A stretch of 64,000 bases of DNA from Pseudomonadota bacterium (GTDB lineage: Bacteria; Pseudomonadota; Gammaproteobacteria; Xanthomonadales; Rhodanobacteraceae), in NCBI GenBank assembly GCA_021827205.1, contig JAKAWV010000012.1, positions 1 through 64,000 of the forward strand, written 5' to 3'. Positions within the stretch are counted from its first letter, which is position 1; each line of letters starts with the position of its first letter. A program made the translations under genes and the position numbers. Shown here piece after piece: positions 43,667 through 57,626 of this stretch. The notes below the pieces were generated by a model. That model worked only from the letters and a program-made list of their open reading frames with translations. It made no database searches and was not told the DNA's origin.

Positions 43667-46300
43667 TCAGTGGCGCCGCGAGCGCGTCGTCGCTGCCGCT
43701 GCTGGCGCGGCCACGGGCGTCGCGGCCGGCTCGATCAATTTGCTCACGGCCGGATCACTGCCGGGCGTGATCGCAAAGCCCTCGACGGCGGCCAACGGAT
43801 GCTCCAATGCCAGATCGAGCACCTCGTCGATCCACTTGACGCAGTGGACCTGCAGCGAGTCGGTGACATTGGCCGGAATCTCGGCGAGATCCTTGCGATT
43901 GTCCTCAGGAATCAACACGGTGCGGATGCCACCGCGATGCGCCGCGAGGAGTTTTTCCTTGAGTCCGCCGATCGGCAGCACGCGACCACGCAGGGTGATC
44001 TCGCCGGTCATCGCCACATCGGCGCGCACCGCCACGCGTGTCAGTGCCGAAACCAGCGCGGTGCACATGGCGATGCCCGCGCTGGGGCCATCCTTGGGCG
44101 TGGCGCCCTCGGGCACGTGCACGTGGATATCGAGCTTCTGGTGGAATTCCGGATCGAGCCCGAGTCTTGCACTGCGCGCACGCACCACCGAGAGCGCGGC
44201 CTGCACCGACTCCTGCATCACCTCGCCCAACTGGCCGGTGTGCAGCAGCTTGCCCTTGCCCGGCACCACGGCGACCTCGATGCTGAGCAGATCGCCACCG
44301 ACTTGCGTCCAGGCGAGGCCGGTGACCAGGCCTATCTCGTTCTGGCTCTCGGCGCGTCCGAAAGCAAACTGGCGCACGCCGAGATAATCGGCGAGGTGCT
44401 CGGCATCCACGACCACGCGCCTCGCCGCAGCTTGCGCAGCCACCTTCTTGCTGACGCGCTTGTGCTTGGCTTTGGTTTTGGCGGCCGCGGGTTCAACCTT
44501 GACTGGCTCGACCTTGGCGGTTTCGATCTCGATGGCTTCATCCGTGGGAGACTCAGCATCCGACTGCACCGACTCGGCCAGCGCAATGTCCTTGACCACC
44601 CTGCGCGCGATGCGCGCGATCTCGCGCTCCAGATTGCGTACCCCCGACTCGCGCGTGTAGTAGCGCACGATGTCGCGGATCGCCTCAGGCTCGATACCCA
44701 GTTCCTCGGGCTTGAGGCCGTTGGCCGTCAGTTCCTTGGACAGCAGGTAGTTCTCGGCGATCGTCAGTTTCTCGTCCTCGGTGTAGCCAGGGATGCGGAT
44801 CACCTCCATGCGATCAAGCAATGGCGCCGGGATGTTCAGCGAATTGGCGGTGGCGACCCACATCACCTCGGAGAGATCGAAATCGACTTCGAGATAGTGG
44901 TCGCTGAAAGCGTGGTTCTGCTCGGGATCGAGCACCTCCAGCAGCGCCGAGGAAGGATCGCCACGGAAGTCCATCGACATCTTGTCGATCTCGTCGAGTA
45001 CGAACAGCGGATTGCGTGTGCCCGCCTTGGCCATGTTTTGCAGGATGCGCCCCGGCATCGAGCCGATGTAGGTGCGACGGTGACCGCGAATCTCGGCCTC
45101 GTCGCGCACGCCGCCCAGGCTCATGCGCACGAACTTGCGGTGCGTGGCCTTGGCGATCGACTGGCCCAGGGACGTCTTGCCCACGCCAGGTGGGCCGACC
45201 AGGCACAGGATCGGGCCTTTCATGCGGTCGACGCGTTGCTGCACGGCGAGATATTCGAGGATGCGCTCCTTGACTTTTTCCAGCCCGTAGTGATCGGTAT
45301 CCAGCACCTGCTGCGCGGCGCGCAAATCCTTGCGTACCTTGCTGTGCTTATTCCACGGTACGTTGACCATCCAGTCGAGATAGTTGCGCACCACGGTCGC
45401 CTCGGCCGACATCGGCGACATCTGCTTGAGTTTGGACAGTTCCTGCCGGGCCTTGGCCATGACCGGCTCGGGCATGCCGGCCTCGTCGATCTTGCGGCCG
45501 AGTTGCTCCATCTCGTTGGGCGCGTCCTCGCCTTCACCCAGCTCCTTCTGGATCGCCTTCATCTGTTCGTTGAGGTAATACTCGCGCTGGCTTTTTTCCA
45601 TCTGCGATTTGACGCGGCCGCGGATGCGCTTCTCCACTTGCTGCAAGTCGATTTCGGAATCGACCATGCCGATCAACAGCTCCAGGCGCTGCCCGACATC
45701 AGCGGTTTCCAGCACCTTCTGCTTGTCGGCGATGCGTACCGACAAATGTGCGGCGATGGTGTCGGCCAAGCGTCCGGCGTCATCGATGCCGGACAGCGTC
45801 GCCAGTACCTCCGGTGGCAGCTTGCGGCTTTGCTTGACCAGTTGCTCGAACAGGCTGACCAGGGTGCGCGAGACGACATCCAGCTCGCGCTCCTCGCGCG
45901 AATACACCGGATCAAGTTCACGATACTCGGCCAGCAGCATGTCATTCTCGCGGCGGTAGCCGGTGACCTCGGCGCGGAACTTGCCCTCGGCCAGCACTTT
46001 CACGGTGCCATCGGGCAGCTTGAGCATTTGCAGCACGCTGGCGACGGTGCCGGTGCGGAACAACTCCGCCTCGCCGGGCTCCTCGATGTCAGGACTGGTC
46101 TGTGCCACCAACAGGATCTGGCGCTCGCTCTCCATCGCTGCTTCCAGCGCGCGCATGGATTTCTCGCGGCCGACAAACAGCGGGATCACCATGTGCGGAT
46201 AAACCACCACATCGCGCAGCGGCAATACCGGCAGCGCGGTGAATTTGTCGGCAGATTTGTCGGTGGACTTGTCTGCGGTGCGGGCGGGGGTCTCGGTCAT
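43667..46300 (-). CDS. lon: ATP-dependent protease Lon with an inserted basic linker
   Basis: This hexameric AAA+ serine protease degrades damaged and regulatory proteins. The N-terminal LonN domain ([22 protein letters not shown]) is followed by a coiled region, Walker A GPPGVGKT (369-376), Walker B VLDEIDKM, and the protease domain. Its catalytic dyad is S740 ([10 protein letters not shown]) and K783 (GGLKEKL), with the same 43-residue spacing as E. coli S679/K722. Walker A is 13 residues later than in E. coli but S740 is 61 later, so about 48 extra residues lie between them. They fall around 577-628, first acidic ([11 protein letters not shown]), then repeats of KVEP, then lysine/alanine-rich. 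The chain has 877 residues. Confidence 0.96.
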   Translation of the reverse strand: MTETPARTADKSTDKSADKFTALPVLPLRDVVVYPHMVIPLFVGREKSMRALEAAMESERQILLVAQTSPDIEEPGEAELFRTGTVASVLQMLKLPDGTVKVLAEGKFRAEVTGYRRENDMLLAEYRELDPVYSREERELDVVSRTLVSLFEQLVKQSRKLPPEVLATLSGIDDAGRLADTIAAHLSVRIADKQKVLETADVGQRLELLIGMVDSEIDLQQVEKRIRGRVKSQMEKSQREYYLNEQMKAIQKELGEGEDAPNEMEQLGRKIDEAGMPEPVMAKARQELSKLKQMSPMSAEATVVRNYLDWMVNVPWNKHSKVRKDLRAAQQVLDTDHYGLEKVKERILEYLAVQQRVDRMKGPILCLVGPPGVGKTSLGQSIAKATHRKFVRMSLGGVRDEAEIRGHRRTYIGSMPGRILQNMAKAGTRNPLFVLDEIDKMSMDFRGDPSSALLEVLDPEQNHAFSDHYLEVDFDLSEVMWVATANSLNIPAPLLDRMEVIRIPGYTEDEKLTIAENYLLSKELTANGLKPEELGIEPEAIRDIVRYYTRESGVRNLEREIARIARRVVKDIALAESVQSDAESPTDEAIEIETAKVEPVKVEPAAAKTKAKHKRVSKKVAAQAAARRVVVDAEHLADYLGVRQFAFGRAESQNEIGLVTGLAWTQVGGDLLSIEVAVVPGKGKLLHTGQLGEVMQESVQAALSVVRARSARLGLDPEFHQKLDIHVHVPEGATPKDGPSAGIAMCTALVSALTRVAVRADVAMTGEITLRGRVLPIGGLKEKLLAAHRGGIRTVLIPEDNRKDLAEIPANVTDSLQVHCVKWIDEVLDLALEHPLAAVEGFAITPGSDPAVSKLIEPAATPVAAPAAAATTRSRRH

Positions 46301-46414
46301 CGTCTCATCCGGGTAGGCGGGAACGGACGCACACGGGCACGAGCGTGCGCCGCGTACGCAAACATATCAAGTCAAGTGAGGGCACGCGCGGGCGGCACAA
46401 GAGGCCGCCGTCGA

Positions 46415-47704
46415 TCAAGCCGCGCCGCTGGCGCCCTCGACGCCGGGTTTCAGGTTGCCGCGATAGATCAGATACGGCTCGGCCTGACCGTTGATCACGG
46501 CCTCGTCGACCACGACCTTGCTGACATGTTCCAGTGACGGCAGCTCGAACATCGTATCCAGCAGCACCTGTTCGATGATGGTGCGCAAGCCGCGCGCGCC
46601 GGTCTTGCGCTTGAGCGCCTTGCGCGCGATCGCGGTCAAAGCCTCGGGGCGGAACTCCAGCTCCACCTGCTCCATGTCGAACAGCTTGCGAAACTGCTTG
46701 GTCAGGGCGTTCTTCGGCTCGCTGAGGATTTGCACCAGCGCGGCCTCGTCGAGTTCTTCCAGCGTCGCCACCACAGGCAGGCGGCCGACGAACTCGGGAA
46801 TCAGCCCGAAGCGCACCAGATCTTCCGGCTCGACATCAGCCAGCAGCTTGCCGACATTGGGCCGGTTTTTCTTGCTGCGCACCTCGGCGCTGAAGCCGAT
46901 ACCGGTGGTATCGGAACGCTGCTGGATGACTTTTTCCAGTCCGGAAAACGCGCCGCCGCAGATGAAAAGAATGTTGCGCGTGTCAACCTGCAGGAATTCC
47001 TGCTGCGGATGCTTGCGCCCGCCCTGCGGGGGCACCGAGGCCAAGGTGCCCTCGATCAACTTGAGCAGCGCCTGCTGCACGCCCTCGCCGGAGACATCAC
47101 GCGTGATCGAAGGGTTCTCACTCTTGCGTGAGATCTTGTCGATCTCATCGATGTAGACGATGCCCTGCTGCGCCTTCTCGACGTCGTAGTCGCACTTCTG
47201 CAACAGTTTCTGAATGATGTTTTCCACGTCCTCGCCGACGTAACCCGCCTCGGTCAGCGTGGTGGCGTCGGCAATCGTGAACGGCACATTGAGCAGCCGC
47301 GCCAGCGTCTCGGCCAGCAGGGTCTTGCCAGAGCCGGTCGGGCCGATCAGCAGGATGTTGGACTTGGCCAGCTCGACGTCATCGTTCTTCTGACGTGACT
47401 CAAGGCGCTTGTAGTGGTTGTACACCGCCACCGCCAGCGTGCGCTTGGCGCGCGTCTGTCCGATCACATACTGATCGAGCGTCTCCATGATCTCGCGCGG
47501 ACGCGGCAGATGATTGCGCGTGGCGGCGGTTTTTTCCTCGATTTCCTCGCGGATGATGTCGTTGCATAGCTGCACGCATTCGTCGCAGATGAACACCGAT
47601 GGACCGGCGATCAGCTTGCGTACCTCGTGCTGACTCTTGCCGCAGAACGAGCAGTAAAGGATCTTGCCACCTTCGCCGCCACGCCCTTGCCGTTCATCGC
47701 TCAT
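46415..47704 (-). CDS. clpX: ATP-dependent Clp protease ATP-binding subunit ClpX
   Basis: This AAA+ unfoldase feeds tagged proteins to ClpP. The N-terminal zinc domain has C18, C21, C40 and C43. Walker A GPTGSGKT is at 121-128. The pore loop [10 protein letters not shown], Walker B VYIDEIDK and the RKTGARGLR sensor region are present. The ATG at 47704 is preceded by GGTGGA, 7 nt upstream; a longer frame runs upstream without support. It has 429 residues and lies downstream of clpP, 162 bp away, on the same strand. Confidence 0.97.
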   Translation of the reverse strand: MSDERQGRGGEGGKILYCSFCGKSQHEVRKLIAGPSVFICDECVQLCNDIIREEIEEKTAATRNHLPRPREIMETLDQYVIGQTRAKRTLAVAVYNHYKRLESRQKNDDVELAKSNILLIGPTGSGKTLLAETLARLLNVPFTIADATTLTEAGYVGEDVENIIQKLLQKCDYDVEKAQQGIVYIDEIDKISRKSENPSITRDVSGEGVQQALLKLIEGTLASVPPQGGRKHPQQEFLQVDTRNILFICGGAFSGLEKVIQQRSDTTGIGFSAEVRSKKNRPNVGKLLADVEPEDLVRFGLIPEFVGRLPVVATLEELDEAALVQILSEPKNALTKQFRKLFDMEQVELEFRPEALTAIARKALKRKTGARGLRTIIEQVLLDTMFELPSLEHVSKVVVDEAVINGQAEPYLIYRGNLKPGVEGASGAA

Positions 47705-47866
47705 GCTGGAATCCACCGTAGATCTATTCGTTTCGAGTCGAACATAGCATAGGACCGCGCCGCTGGCGTCAATGCTGCGCGGCGTATACACAAGCATCGC
47801 CGCCATCCGGGCCGGGCAACATCACGGCACGCTTGCGCCGGGCTTCTGCGCCCGCAACAAGGCTGC

Positions 47867-48502
47867 TCAGGCAGGCTTGGCGGGTTCTTCAGCGCGGCGA
47901 TCCAGTACCGCATCGATCAGGCCGTAGGCCTTGGCATCCTCGCCGCTCATGAAGCGGTCACGCTCCATGTCGCGCTCGATCTGCTCCAACGCCTGGCCAG
48001 TGTGCTGCACGTAGATCTGGTTGAGCCGACCGCGAACATACAAAATTTCACGCGCCTGGATCTCGATATCGGTGGCCTGACCCTGGGCGCCACCAGAGGG
48101 CTGGTGAATCATGATGCGCGAATTGGGCAGCGCGTAACGCTTGCCCTTGGCGCCCGCCGTCAGCAGCAGCGAAGCCGCGCTGGCGGCCTGACCGATGCAC
48201 ATGGTGCTGACGTCGCAGCGGATGAACTGCATGGTGTCGTAAATCGCCAGCCCCGCGGTAACCACGCCGCCCGGGCTGTTGATATACAAATTGATGTCCT
48301 TGTCCGGATTCTCGGATTCGAGAAACAGCAACTGCGCGACGATGACGTTGGCCATGAAGTCGTCGATTGGACCAACCACGAACACCAGGCGCTCTTTGAG
48401 CAGGCGCGAATAAATGTCATAGGCGCGCTCGCCACGGCTGGTCTGTTCGACCACCATCGGCACCAGGTTGAGGCTCTGCGGCGGCGTGTCGTGCTTGGAC
48501 AT
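47867..48502 (-). CDS. clpP: ATP-dependent Clp protease proteolytic subunit ClpP
   Basis: This is the serine protease core that pairs with ClpX. The catalytic triad is S108 (GQAASAAS), H133 (MIHQPSGG) and D182 (ERDRFMS), with the same spacing as in E. coli. [21 protein letters not shown] is typical. At 211 residues it is normal length. A GGAG before the ATG supports the start. It sits in the tig-clpP-clpX-lon order. Confidence 0.97.
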   Translation of the reverse strand: MSKHDTPPQSLNLVPMVVEQTSRGERAYDIYSRLLKERLVFVVGPIDDFMANVIVAQLLFLESENPDKDINLYINSPGGVVTAGLAIYDTMQFIRCDVSTMCIGQAASAASLLLTAGAKGKRYALPNSRIMIHQPSGGAQGQATDIEIQAREILYVRGRLNQIYVQHTGQALEQIERDMERDRFMSGEDAKAYGLIDAVLDRRAEEPAKPA

Positions 48503-48600
48503 GGATGGCTCCGATCGGATCGTGCGCCCAGCATGGGGACTGCGCGCGCAAAGTCAATGTTGCGCGCACCGGGCGGTCAGACCCGGCGCGCGGCGCGGTT

Positions 48601-49896
48601 TCAGCCGTTGCGGCCGGGGCGCAGCAGTTCGTCGAAGCTGTAGGTGCGCGCAATGGTCTGCGCATGCGCGGCCACCCATTCGGCGACCTGATCCTCGAGT
48701 ACGCGCGTGCGCAAATTGGCCAATAATTGCTGGTCGCGCTGATACAGCTCGATCACCTGCTGCGGATCTTCGTAAGTCGAGGCGATCGATGCCATGAGCG
48801 TGGCAACGCGCTGCGGATCGGGCTGCAAACCTTCGCGCCGTGCGATCTCGCCCATCAGCAGCGCCGCGATGACGCGGATGCGCGCAGGCGCGCGCGCCGC
48901 TTCGATGCGCTCTGGCGACGGTTGCGCGTCCTGCGCCAGGCCCATGCGCGCCAACGCCTGGGCCTCGGCATCGAGCATGGCCTTGGGTACGGTCACCTCG
49001 GGATGCGCGGCCGCCAACTTCTCGGCGACTTCACCTTTCAAGCGCGCAATGACCGCAGCACCCAATTCGCGCTCGAGATTGGCACGCACCTCGCGGCGGA
49101 AATCTTCCAGCTCGCCCGAGTCGATGCCAAACTGACGCACGAATTCGGCGTTAAGCATCGGCAGCACCGGCTCCTGCACCGTCAGCACATGCAGGTGCAT
49201 GCGCGCCAGCTTGCCGGCGAGTTGTTCGTTGCGGAACTCGGCGGGAAACGCCACGTCCAGCTCCAGTTCGGCATCTTGCGTTTGACCCAACAACGCGGCG
49301 TCGATCTCGGCCAGCAGCGTGCCGCTGCCGAGAATGCTGCTGCCGCGATCCATGCCTTCTGCCGGCAGACGCAGGTCCGCGGTCTGCGTGTAGTATTCAA
49401 AACCGACATGATCACCGGCCTGCGCGGCGCGCTCGACGCGCTGCAGGCGCGTGCGCTGCTGGCGCAGGGTCTCGATCATGTTGTCGATATCCGCATCGCT
49501 GACGCTGGCTTCGATGCGCTCGATGCTCAGCGCGGTGACATCGACCGCGGGCAGTTCTGGAAATACCTCGAAAGTCGCGGTGTAGACGATTTCGCCATTC
49601 TCGGCCTGACCGTTGGTGCTGATCGAGGGTGCCGCCACCGGGCGCAACTGTTGCTCGCCCAGCGCCTTCTGCAGCGTGTGCGAGACGATCTCGCTGAACG
49701 CCTCGCCGCGCACTTGCGCACCGAAACGCTGCTCGATGACCTTGCTCGGCACCTTGCCGGGACGAAAGCCGTTGAGGCGCACGTTGCGCCCCAGATCAAG
49801 CATGCGCTCACGCACGCGCCCGTCGAGATCGGCCGAGGGGAACTTCACGGTGAGTCGGCGCTCAAGGCCACCGACATTTTCGAGCGAAACCTGCAT
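48601..49896 (-). CDS. tig: Trigger factor
   Basis: This is the ribosome-bound chaperone that receives nascent chains. The N-terminal ribosome-binding domain has the signature-like GFRPGKVPSKVIEQRFG (residues 43-59). A peptidyl-prolyl isomerase domain follows (about 150-245) with AQAGDHVGFEYYTQ, then the helical C-terminal chaperone domain. At 431 residues it matches E. coli. GAGGAGT stands before the ATG. It is the first gene of the tig-clpP-clpX-lon series, directly after a tRNA cluster. Confidence 0.95.
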   Translation of the reverse strand: MQVSLENVGGLERRLTVKFPSADLDGRVRERMLDLGRNVRLNGFRPGKVPSKVIEQRFGAQVRGEAFSEIVSHTLQKALGEQQLRPVAAPSISTNGQAENGEIVYTATFEVFPELPAVDVTALSIERIEASVSDADIDNMIETLRQQRTRLQRVERAAQAGDHVGFEYYTQTADLRLPAEGMDRGSSILGSGTLLAEIDAALLGQTQDAELELDVAFPAEFRNEQLAGKLARMHLHVLTVQEPVLPMLNAEFVRQFGIDSGELEDFRREVRANLERELGAAVIARLKGEVAEKLAAAHPEVTVPKAMLDAEAQALARMGLAQDAQPSPERIEAARAPARIRVIAALLMGEIARREGLQPDPQRVATLMASIASTYEDPQQVIELYQRDQQLLANLRTRVLEDQVAEWVAAHAQTIARTYSFDELLRPGRNG

Positions 49897-49951
49897 GCCT
49901 AGGGACTCCTCACCCGTACGCGCGAAGTGCGGCGCGCACGGCGTCTGAATG

Positions 49952-50036
49952 TGGTGCGAAAGCCGGGACTCGAACCCGGACGGGGGTACCCGCTGGAACC
50001 TAAATCCAGTGCGTCTACCAATTCCGCCACTTTCGC
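49952..50036 (-). tRNA. tRNA-Leu (anticodon TAG)
   Basis: The 85-nt molecule has a long variable arm (GCGGGTACCCCCGT), as in class II tRNAs. The acceptor is GCGAAAG/CTTTCGC, the anticodon stem CTGGA/TCCAG has loop TTTAGGT (anticodon TAG), and CCA is encoded. It is the last of five tRNAs on the minus strand, just upstream of tig. Confidence 0.96.
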
Positions 50037-50093
50037 ACGCATGTGAAAGGGCTGAATAGTGTACGGGATCGCCAAGGATATGAGGAGGGTGGA

Positions 50094-50169
50094 TGGTGGG
50101 CCGTGAAGGACTTGAACCTTCAACCTACGGATTAAGAGTCCGCTGCTCTACCAATTGAGCTAACGGCCC
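50094..50169 (-). tRNA. tRNA-Lys (anticodon CTT)
   Basis: The 76-nt cloverleaf has acceptor GGGCCGT pairing with ACGGCCC, D-arm TAGCTCAATTGGTAGAGC, anticodon loop CTCTTAA (CTT), T-loop TTCAAGT and an encoded CCA. Part of the five-tRNA cluster. Confidence 0.96.
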
Positions 50170-50186
50170 ACGTGAACCTGAAAAAC

Positions 50187-50263
50187 TGGGGTGGACGATG
50201 GGATTCGAACCCACGACAACCGGAATCACAATCCGGGACTCTAACCAACTGAGCTACGCCCAC
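50187..50263 (-). tRNA. tRNA-His (anticodon GTG)
   Basis: The acceptor stem GTGGGCG/CGTCCAC is followed by discriminator C and CCA. A G just upstream (50264) can form the histidine-specific G-1:C73 pair. The anticodon loop contains GTG. Part of the five-tRNA cluster. Confidence 0.96.
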
Positions 50264-50281
50264 CATAACCACCCGAAGCAT

Positions 50282-50358
50282 TGGCGCGCCCGACAGGACT
50301 CGAACCTGCAACCGCCGGCTTAGAAGGCCGATGCTCTATCCGGTTGAGCTACGGGCGC
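50282..50358 (-). tRNA. tRNA-Arg (anticodon TCT)
   Basis: The 77-nt cloverleaf has acceptor GCGCCCG/CGGGCGC, discriminator G, encoded CCA, D-arm TAGCTCAACCGGATAGAGC and anticodon loop CTTCTAA (TCT). Part of the five-tRNA cluster. Confidence 0.96.
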
Positions 50359-50379
50359 ATGACCTGACAGAGCATGCTT

Positions 50380-50456
50380 TGGTCGGGGTAGAGGGATTCG
50401 AACCCCCGACGTCCAGCTCCCAAAGCTGGCGCTCTACCAGGCTGAGCTATACCCCG
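50380..50456 (-). tRNA. tRNA-Pro (anticodon TGG)
   Basis: The 77-nt cloverleaf has acceptor CGGGGTA/TACCCCG, D-arm TAGCTCAGCCTGGTAGAGC, anticodon stem CCAGC/GCTGG with loop TTTGGGA (TGG), T-loop TTCGAAT and encoded CCA. It is the first gene of the five-tRNA cluster on the minus strand. Confidence 0.96.
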
Positions 50457-50743
50457 CCGCCAGCAACCCACCTGACAACTGCGGATTCCTGAACTGTGGG
50501 ATCTTACGTGGCCACACCGCGCGCAGTCAACGCGCGCAGTACACCGCGACGCTGCCACCCGTGAAGCCGCGCATGCCAGCGACTGCAGCATTGAGCCGAC
50601 AGGAGCTGATCGGCGGGCTGACGAACGATGCCGCGACCGATATTTTTTCGCGTGCATGCGCGCGATTCACGCGAGTACGCTCCACGAAACCCTTATGCTT
50701 GCGACCTTCGCGCGACGCGCGTTGGCATAACGCAGCGACGCGC

Positions 50744-52186
50744 ATGGCGCCGATGAACGCATCCGACCCCCTGCACGACAGACTCGAACACGCGAGTCTC
50801 GACAGCCAGCGCCCGCTGCTGTGGCTGATCGCCGCTGGGTTTTTCATGCAGACGCTGGACTCGACCATCGTCAACACTGCTGCGCCCAGCATCGCGGATG
50901 CCTTGCGCGCCACGCCGCTGAGCATGAAGACCGCATTGACCAGCTACGTGCTGACGCTGGCGGTGTGCATACCAGCCAGCGCGTGGCTTACCGATCGTTT
51001 CGGTACGCGCCGCATCTACGCCGCCTCAGTATTGCTGTTCACACTGGGCTCGGTGGCCTGTGGCGCGGCGCAGACCTTGCCGCAGATGATCGCCGCGCGC
51101 GTGCTGCAAGGCATCGGCGGAGCGCTGCTGATGCCGATCGGTCGCTACGTGCTGATCCGGCTGTTCGGCAAGCATGATTTCGTGGCCGCGATGAGCCTGG
51201 TATCGATACCCGGCCTGCTCGGGCCGATGCTGGGCCCGGTGCTGGGCGGCTGGCTGAGCGAATACGCGAGCTGGCGTCTGATTTTTCTGATCAACGCACC
51301 GGTGGGCGTGGTCGGCCTGTGGCTGAATGCGCGCGCCATGCCGGATCTGCGCGGTGTCCTGCGCCCCTTCGATGGCTTCGGTTTCGCGCTGTTCGCGATG
51401 GGTTCCGGGCTGTTGCTGGCCGCATCCGAGTTCGCCAGTGATGACATGCCGGCCCCGGCGCTGCTCGGCGCGGGGCTGGGCCTGCTGCTGTGCATCGGCT
51501 TCGTGCTGCATGCGCGGCGTAGCGCGCATCCGATCAACGACCTCGGCTTGTTTCGCGTGCGCAGTTTCTCGATCGCCCTACTGGGCAGCCTATTCACGCG
51601 GCTGGGCGCATCCGGGCTGCCGTTTCTGCTGGCCTTGTACCTGCAGATCGGCTGTGGTTACTCGCCGCTGCAAGCCGGGCTGATGATGGCGCCGCAGGCG
51701 CTGGCGATGATGGCGATGAAGCCGCTGATCGACCCGCTGCTGCGCCGCTATGGCTATCGACGCACGCTGTACGTCAACACCGTGCTGGTCGGTGCGGTGC
51801 TGGCGGCGTTCGCGCTGCCGGTCGCGCGCGGCGACTGGCTAGCGATCACGCTGCTGATGTTCGCACTGGGACTGGTGATGTCGCTGCAATACACGGCGAT
51901 GAACACGCTGGCGTTCGTGGATCTCGCGCCCGCGCAAGCCGGCCATGCAGCGTCCATGACCTCGACCGCGCAGTATCTGTCGATGAGCTTCGGCATCGCG
52001 CTGGCGACCCTGCTGATGGGCGCGTTCATGCCCGCGCATGCGCCCGCCGCAGAGTATCTGCACGCTTTTCACGCGACCGTGCTGGCGCTGGCCGGCTCGT
52101 GCTTCGTCAGCGCGCTGGTGTTCATGCGCCTGCGCCGCGACCGCCCGCTGCGCGCGCGCGTGGACGATCCCGACACCGCGACCTGA
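50744..52186 (+). CDS. MFS exporter, DHA2-like (14-helix drug/H+ antiporter type)
   Basis: This is an inner-membrane transporter expected to export small molecules using the proton gradient. The first helix carries LIAAGFFMQTLDSTIVNTAAPSIA, the DHA2 family mark. WLTDRFGTRRIY is the loop 2-3 motif and GPMLGPVLGGWLSEYASWRLIFLINAP matches motif C and its follow-on. About 13-14 hydrophobic segments are present in 480 residues. The start is uncertain: ATGs at 50744 and 50753 both lack a clear ribosome-binding site. The substrate is unknown, and no regulator or HlyD-like partner is adjacent. Confidence 0.88.
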   Translation: MAPMNASDPLHDRLEHASLDSQRPLLWLIAAGFFMQTLDSTIVNTAAPSIADALRATPLSMKTALTSYVLTLAVCIPASAWLTDRFGTRRIYAASVLLFTLGSVACGAAQTLPQMIAARVLQGIGGALLMPIGRYVLIRLFGKHDFVAAMSLVSIPGLLGPMLGPVLGGWLSEYASWRLIFLINAPVGVVGLWLNARAMPDLRGVLRPFDGFGFALFAMGSGLLLAASEFASDDMPAPALLGAGLGLLLCIGFVLHARRSAHPINDLGLFRVRSFSIALLGSLFTRLGASGLPFLLALYLQIGCGYSPLQAGLMMAPQALAMMAMKPLIDPLLRRYGYRRTLYVNTVLVGAVLAAFALPVARGDWLAITLLMFALGLVMSLQYTAMNTLAFVDLAPAQAGHAASMTSTAQYLSMSFGIALATLLMGAFMPAHAPAAEYLHAFHATVLALAGSCFVSALVFMRLRRDRPLRARVDDPDTAT

Positions 52187-52249
52187 TGCTGCGCGCCGCG
52201 GTGGCTGGGTTAGCATCGTGGTCATTGATCCCGATCAAGGATCGGACCC

Positions 52250-56334
<4,085 letters not shown>

Positions 56335-56342
56335 GACCGGCC

Positions 56343-57626
56343 ATGCCCAAAAAAACCGCACAACCACGTACCAATAATTCGCAATCGGCGCAGTCCAGTT
56401 CCGCCAAGCCACGTGCTCGCGCGCGGCCCGCCGCGCCCGCGCTGGAGGTCAACGCCAGCAACGACATGCCGCTGGGCATGCCGCCCTCGCGTTTTCTCAC
56501 CCAGTACTGGCAGAAGCATCCACTGCTGATCCGCGGCGCGCTGGCCGGCTGGCAAGTCCCGATCACGCCCGAGGATCTCGCTGGCCTCGCCTGCGAGGAA
56601 ACCGTGCTGGCGCGCATTGTGCACCGCGAACGCAAGCGCGCGCTGTGGACACTGCAGCCTGGACCCTACAGTGAGGCCACGTTCACCGGTCTGCCCGAGC
56701 GCGACTGGACGCTGCTGGTGCAGGACGTCGATAAGTGGGATGCCGAGGTCGCCGGCCTGCTGGATTTCGTGCGCTTTCTGCCCACCTGGCGCATCGATGA
56801 TGTGATGGTCAGCTACGCCACCGACGGCGGCGGCGTTGGCCCGCACATCGATCAGTACGACGTGTTTCTGGTGCAGGGCATCGGTCGTCGGCGCTGGAGC
56901 ATCAGCACCGAGCGCAACGCACCACGCGCGCTGCGCCCCGACACCGATCTGAAACTGCTGGCCGAGTTCGCGCCCACGCACAGTTTCGCGCTGGAACCGG
57001 GCGACGTACTGTACCTGCCGCCCGATGTGCCCCACGATGGCGTGGCCGAGGGCGCCTGCATGACTTTCTCGATCGGCATGCGCGCGCCGGCCGAGTCCGA
57101 GCTGTTGCTGGATCTCGCCGAGCATCTCGCCGAACACATGCCCGATACGCAGCGCTACAGCGACCCCGATCTGCGCCCGGCGCGCGCGCGCGGCCTCATC
57201 GATTCCGCCGTGCTGGCGCGCGTGCGCGCGCAGTTGGGGCCGTTCGCGCAGCGCATCAAGGCCGGCGAGCTGGCGCTGTGGTTCGGACGCATGATCACGC
57301 GCTATCGCAGCGCCGCGCTGATCACCGGCAACGGTCAGGCGGCATCGCTGGAACAGGTGCGCGTCATGCTGCTCAGTGGTCGCGCGCTGTTGCGCCATCC
57401 GTTCGCGCGCTTTGCCTGGATCGAACATGGCGCCGAAGGTGCCTCGCTGTTTGCCGCCGGACACATGGTGCATTGTCCGCGCGCACTGGCCGAGGCGCTG
57501 TGCGCCAACGCGCGCATCGAGCCCGACGATGCGGTGCTGCGCGACGGTTCCGCGCTGACCGCGCTGCGCGACCTGCTTGCTGTCGGCTGCGTGCAATTCG
57601 CGCGCGCACCGCGCAAGCGGGCATGA
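56343..57626 (+). CDS. roxA: Cupin/JmjC-like ribosomal protein arginine hydroxylase (RoxA/YcfD family)
   Basis: This Fe(II)/2-oxoglutarate oxygenase family hydroxylates an arginine of ribosomal protein L16 (uL16). An N-terminal basic, disordered tail of about 35 residues is unusual. The cupin core has the metal ligands H168 and D170 (GPHIDQYDVF) and H231 (VPHDGVAEG). RRRWSIS and LEPGDVLYLPP are typical. A C-terminal winged-helix-like part follows; 427 residues in total, longer than E. coli YcfD mostly because of the tail. It lies 8 bp after purB and overlaps the GNAT gene (ATGA). Confidence 0.9.
   Translation: MPKKTAQPRTNNSQSAQSSSAKPRARARPAAPALEVNASNDMPLGMPPSRFLTQYWQKHPLLIRGALAGWQVPITPEDLAGLACEETVLARIVHRERKRALWTLQPGPYSEATFTGLPERDWTLLVQDVDKWDAEVAGLLDFVRFLPTWRIDDVMVSYATDGGGVGPHIDQYDVFLVQGIGRRRWSISTERNAPRALRPDTDLKLLAEFAPTHSFALEPGDVLYLPPDVPHDGVAEGACMTFSIGMRAPAESELLLDLAEHLAEHMPDTQRYSDPDLRPARARGLIDSAVLARVRAQLGPFAQRIKAGELALWFGRMITRYRSAALITGNGQAASLEQVRVMLLSGRALLRHPFARFAWIEHGAEGASLFAAGHMVHCPRALAEALCANARIEPDDAVLRDGSALTALRDLLAVGCVQFARAPRKRA

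Noticed and set aside
43562..46537. 991-codon open frame on the plus strand
   Set aside because: It is antisense to lon and the end of clpX and has the same composition-driven H/Q/R/L pattern.
49952..50456. tRNA cluster as an integration site for a mobile island
   Set aside because: No integrase or duplicated tRNA end was found nearby, and the flanking genes (tig and an MFS exporter) look native.
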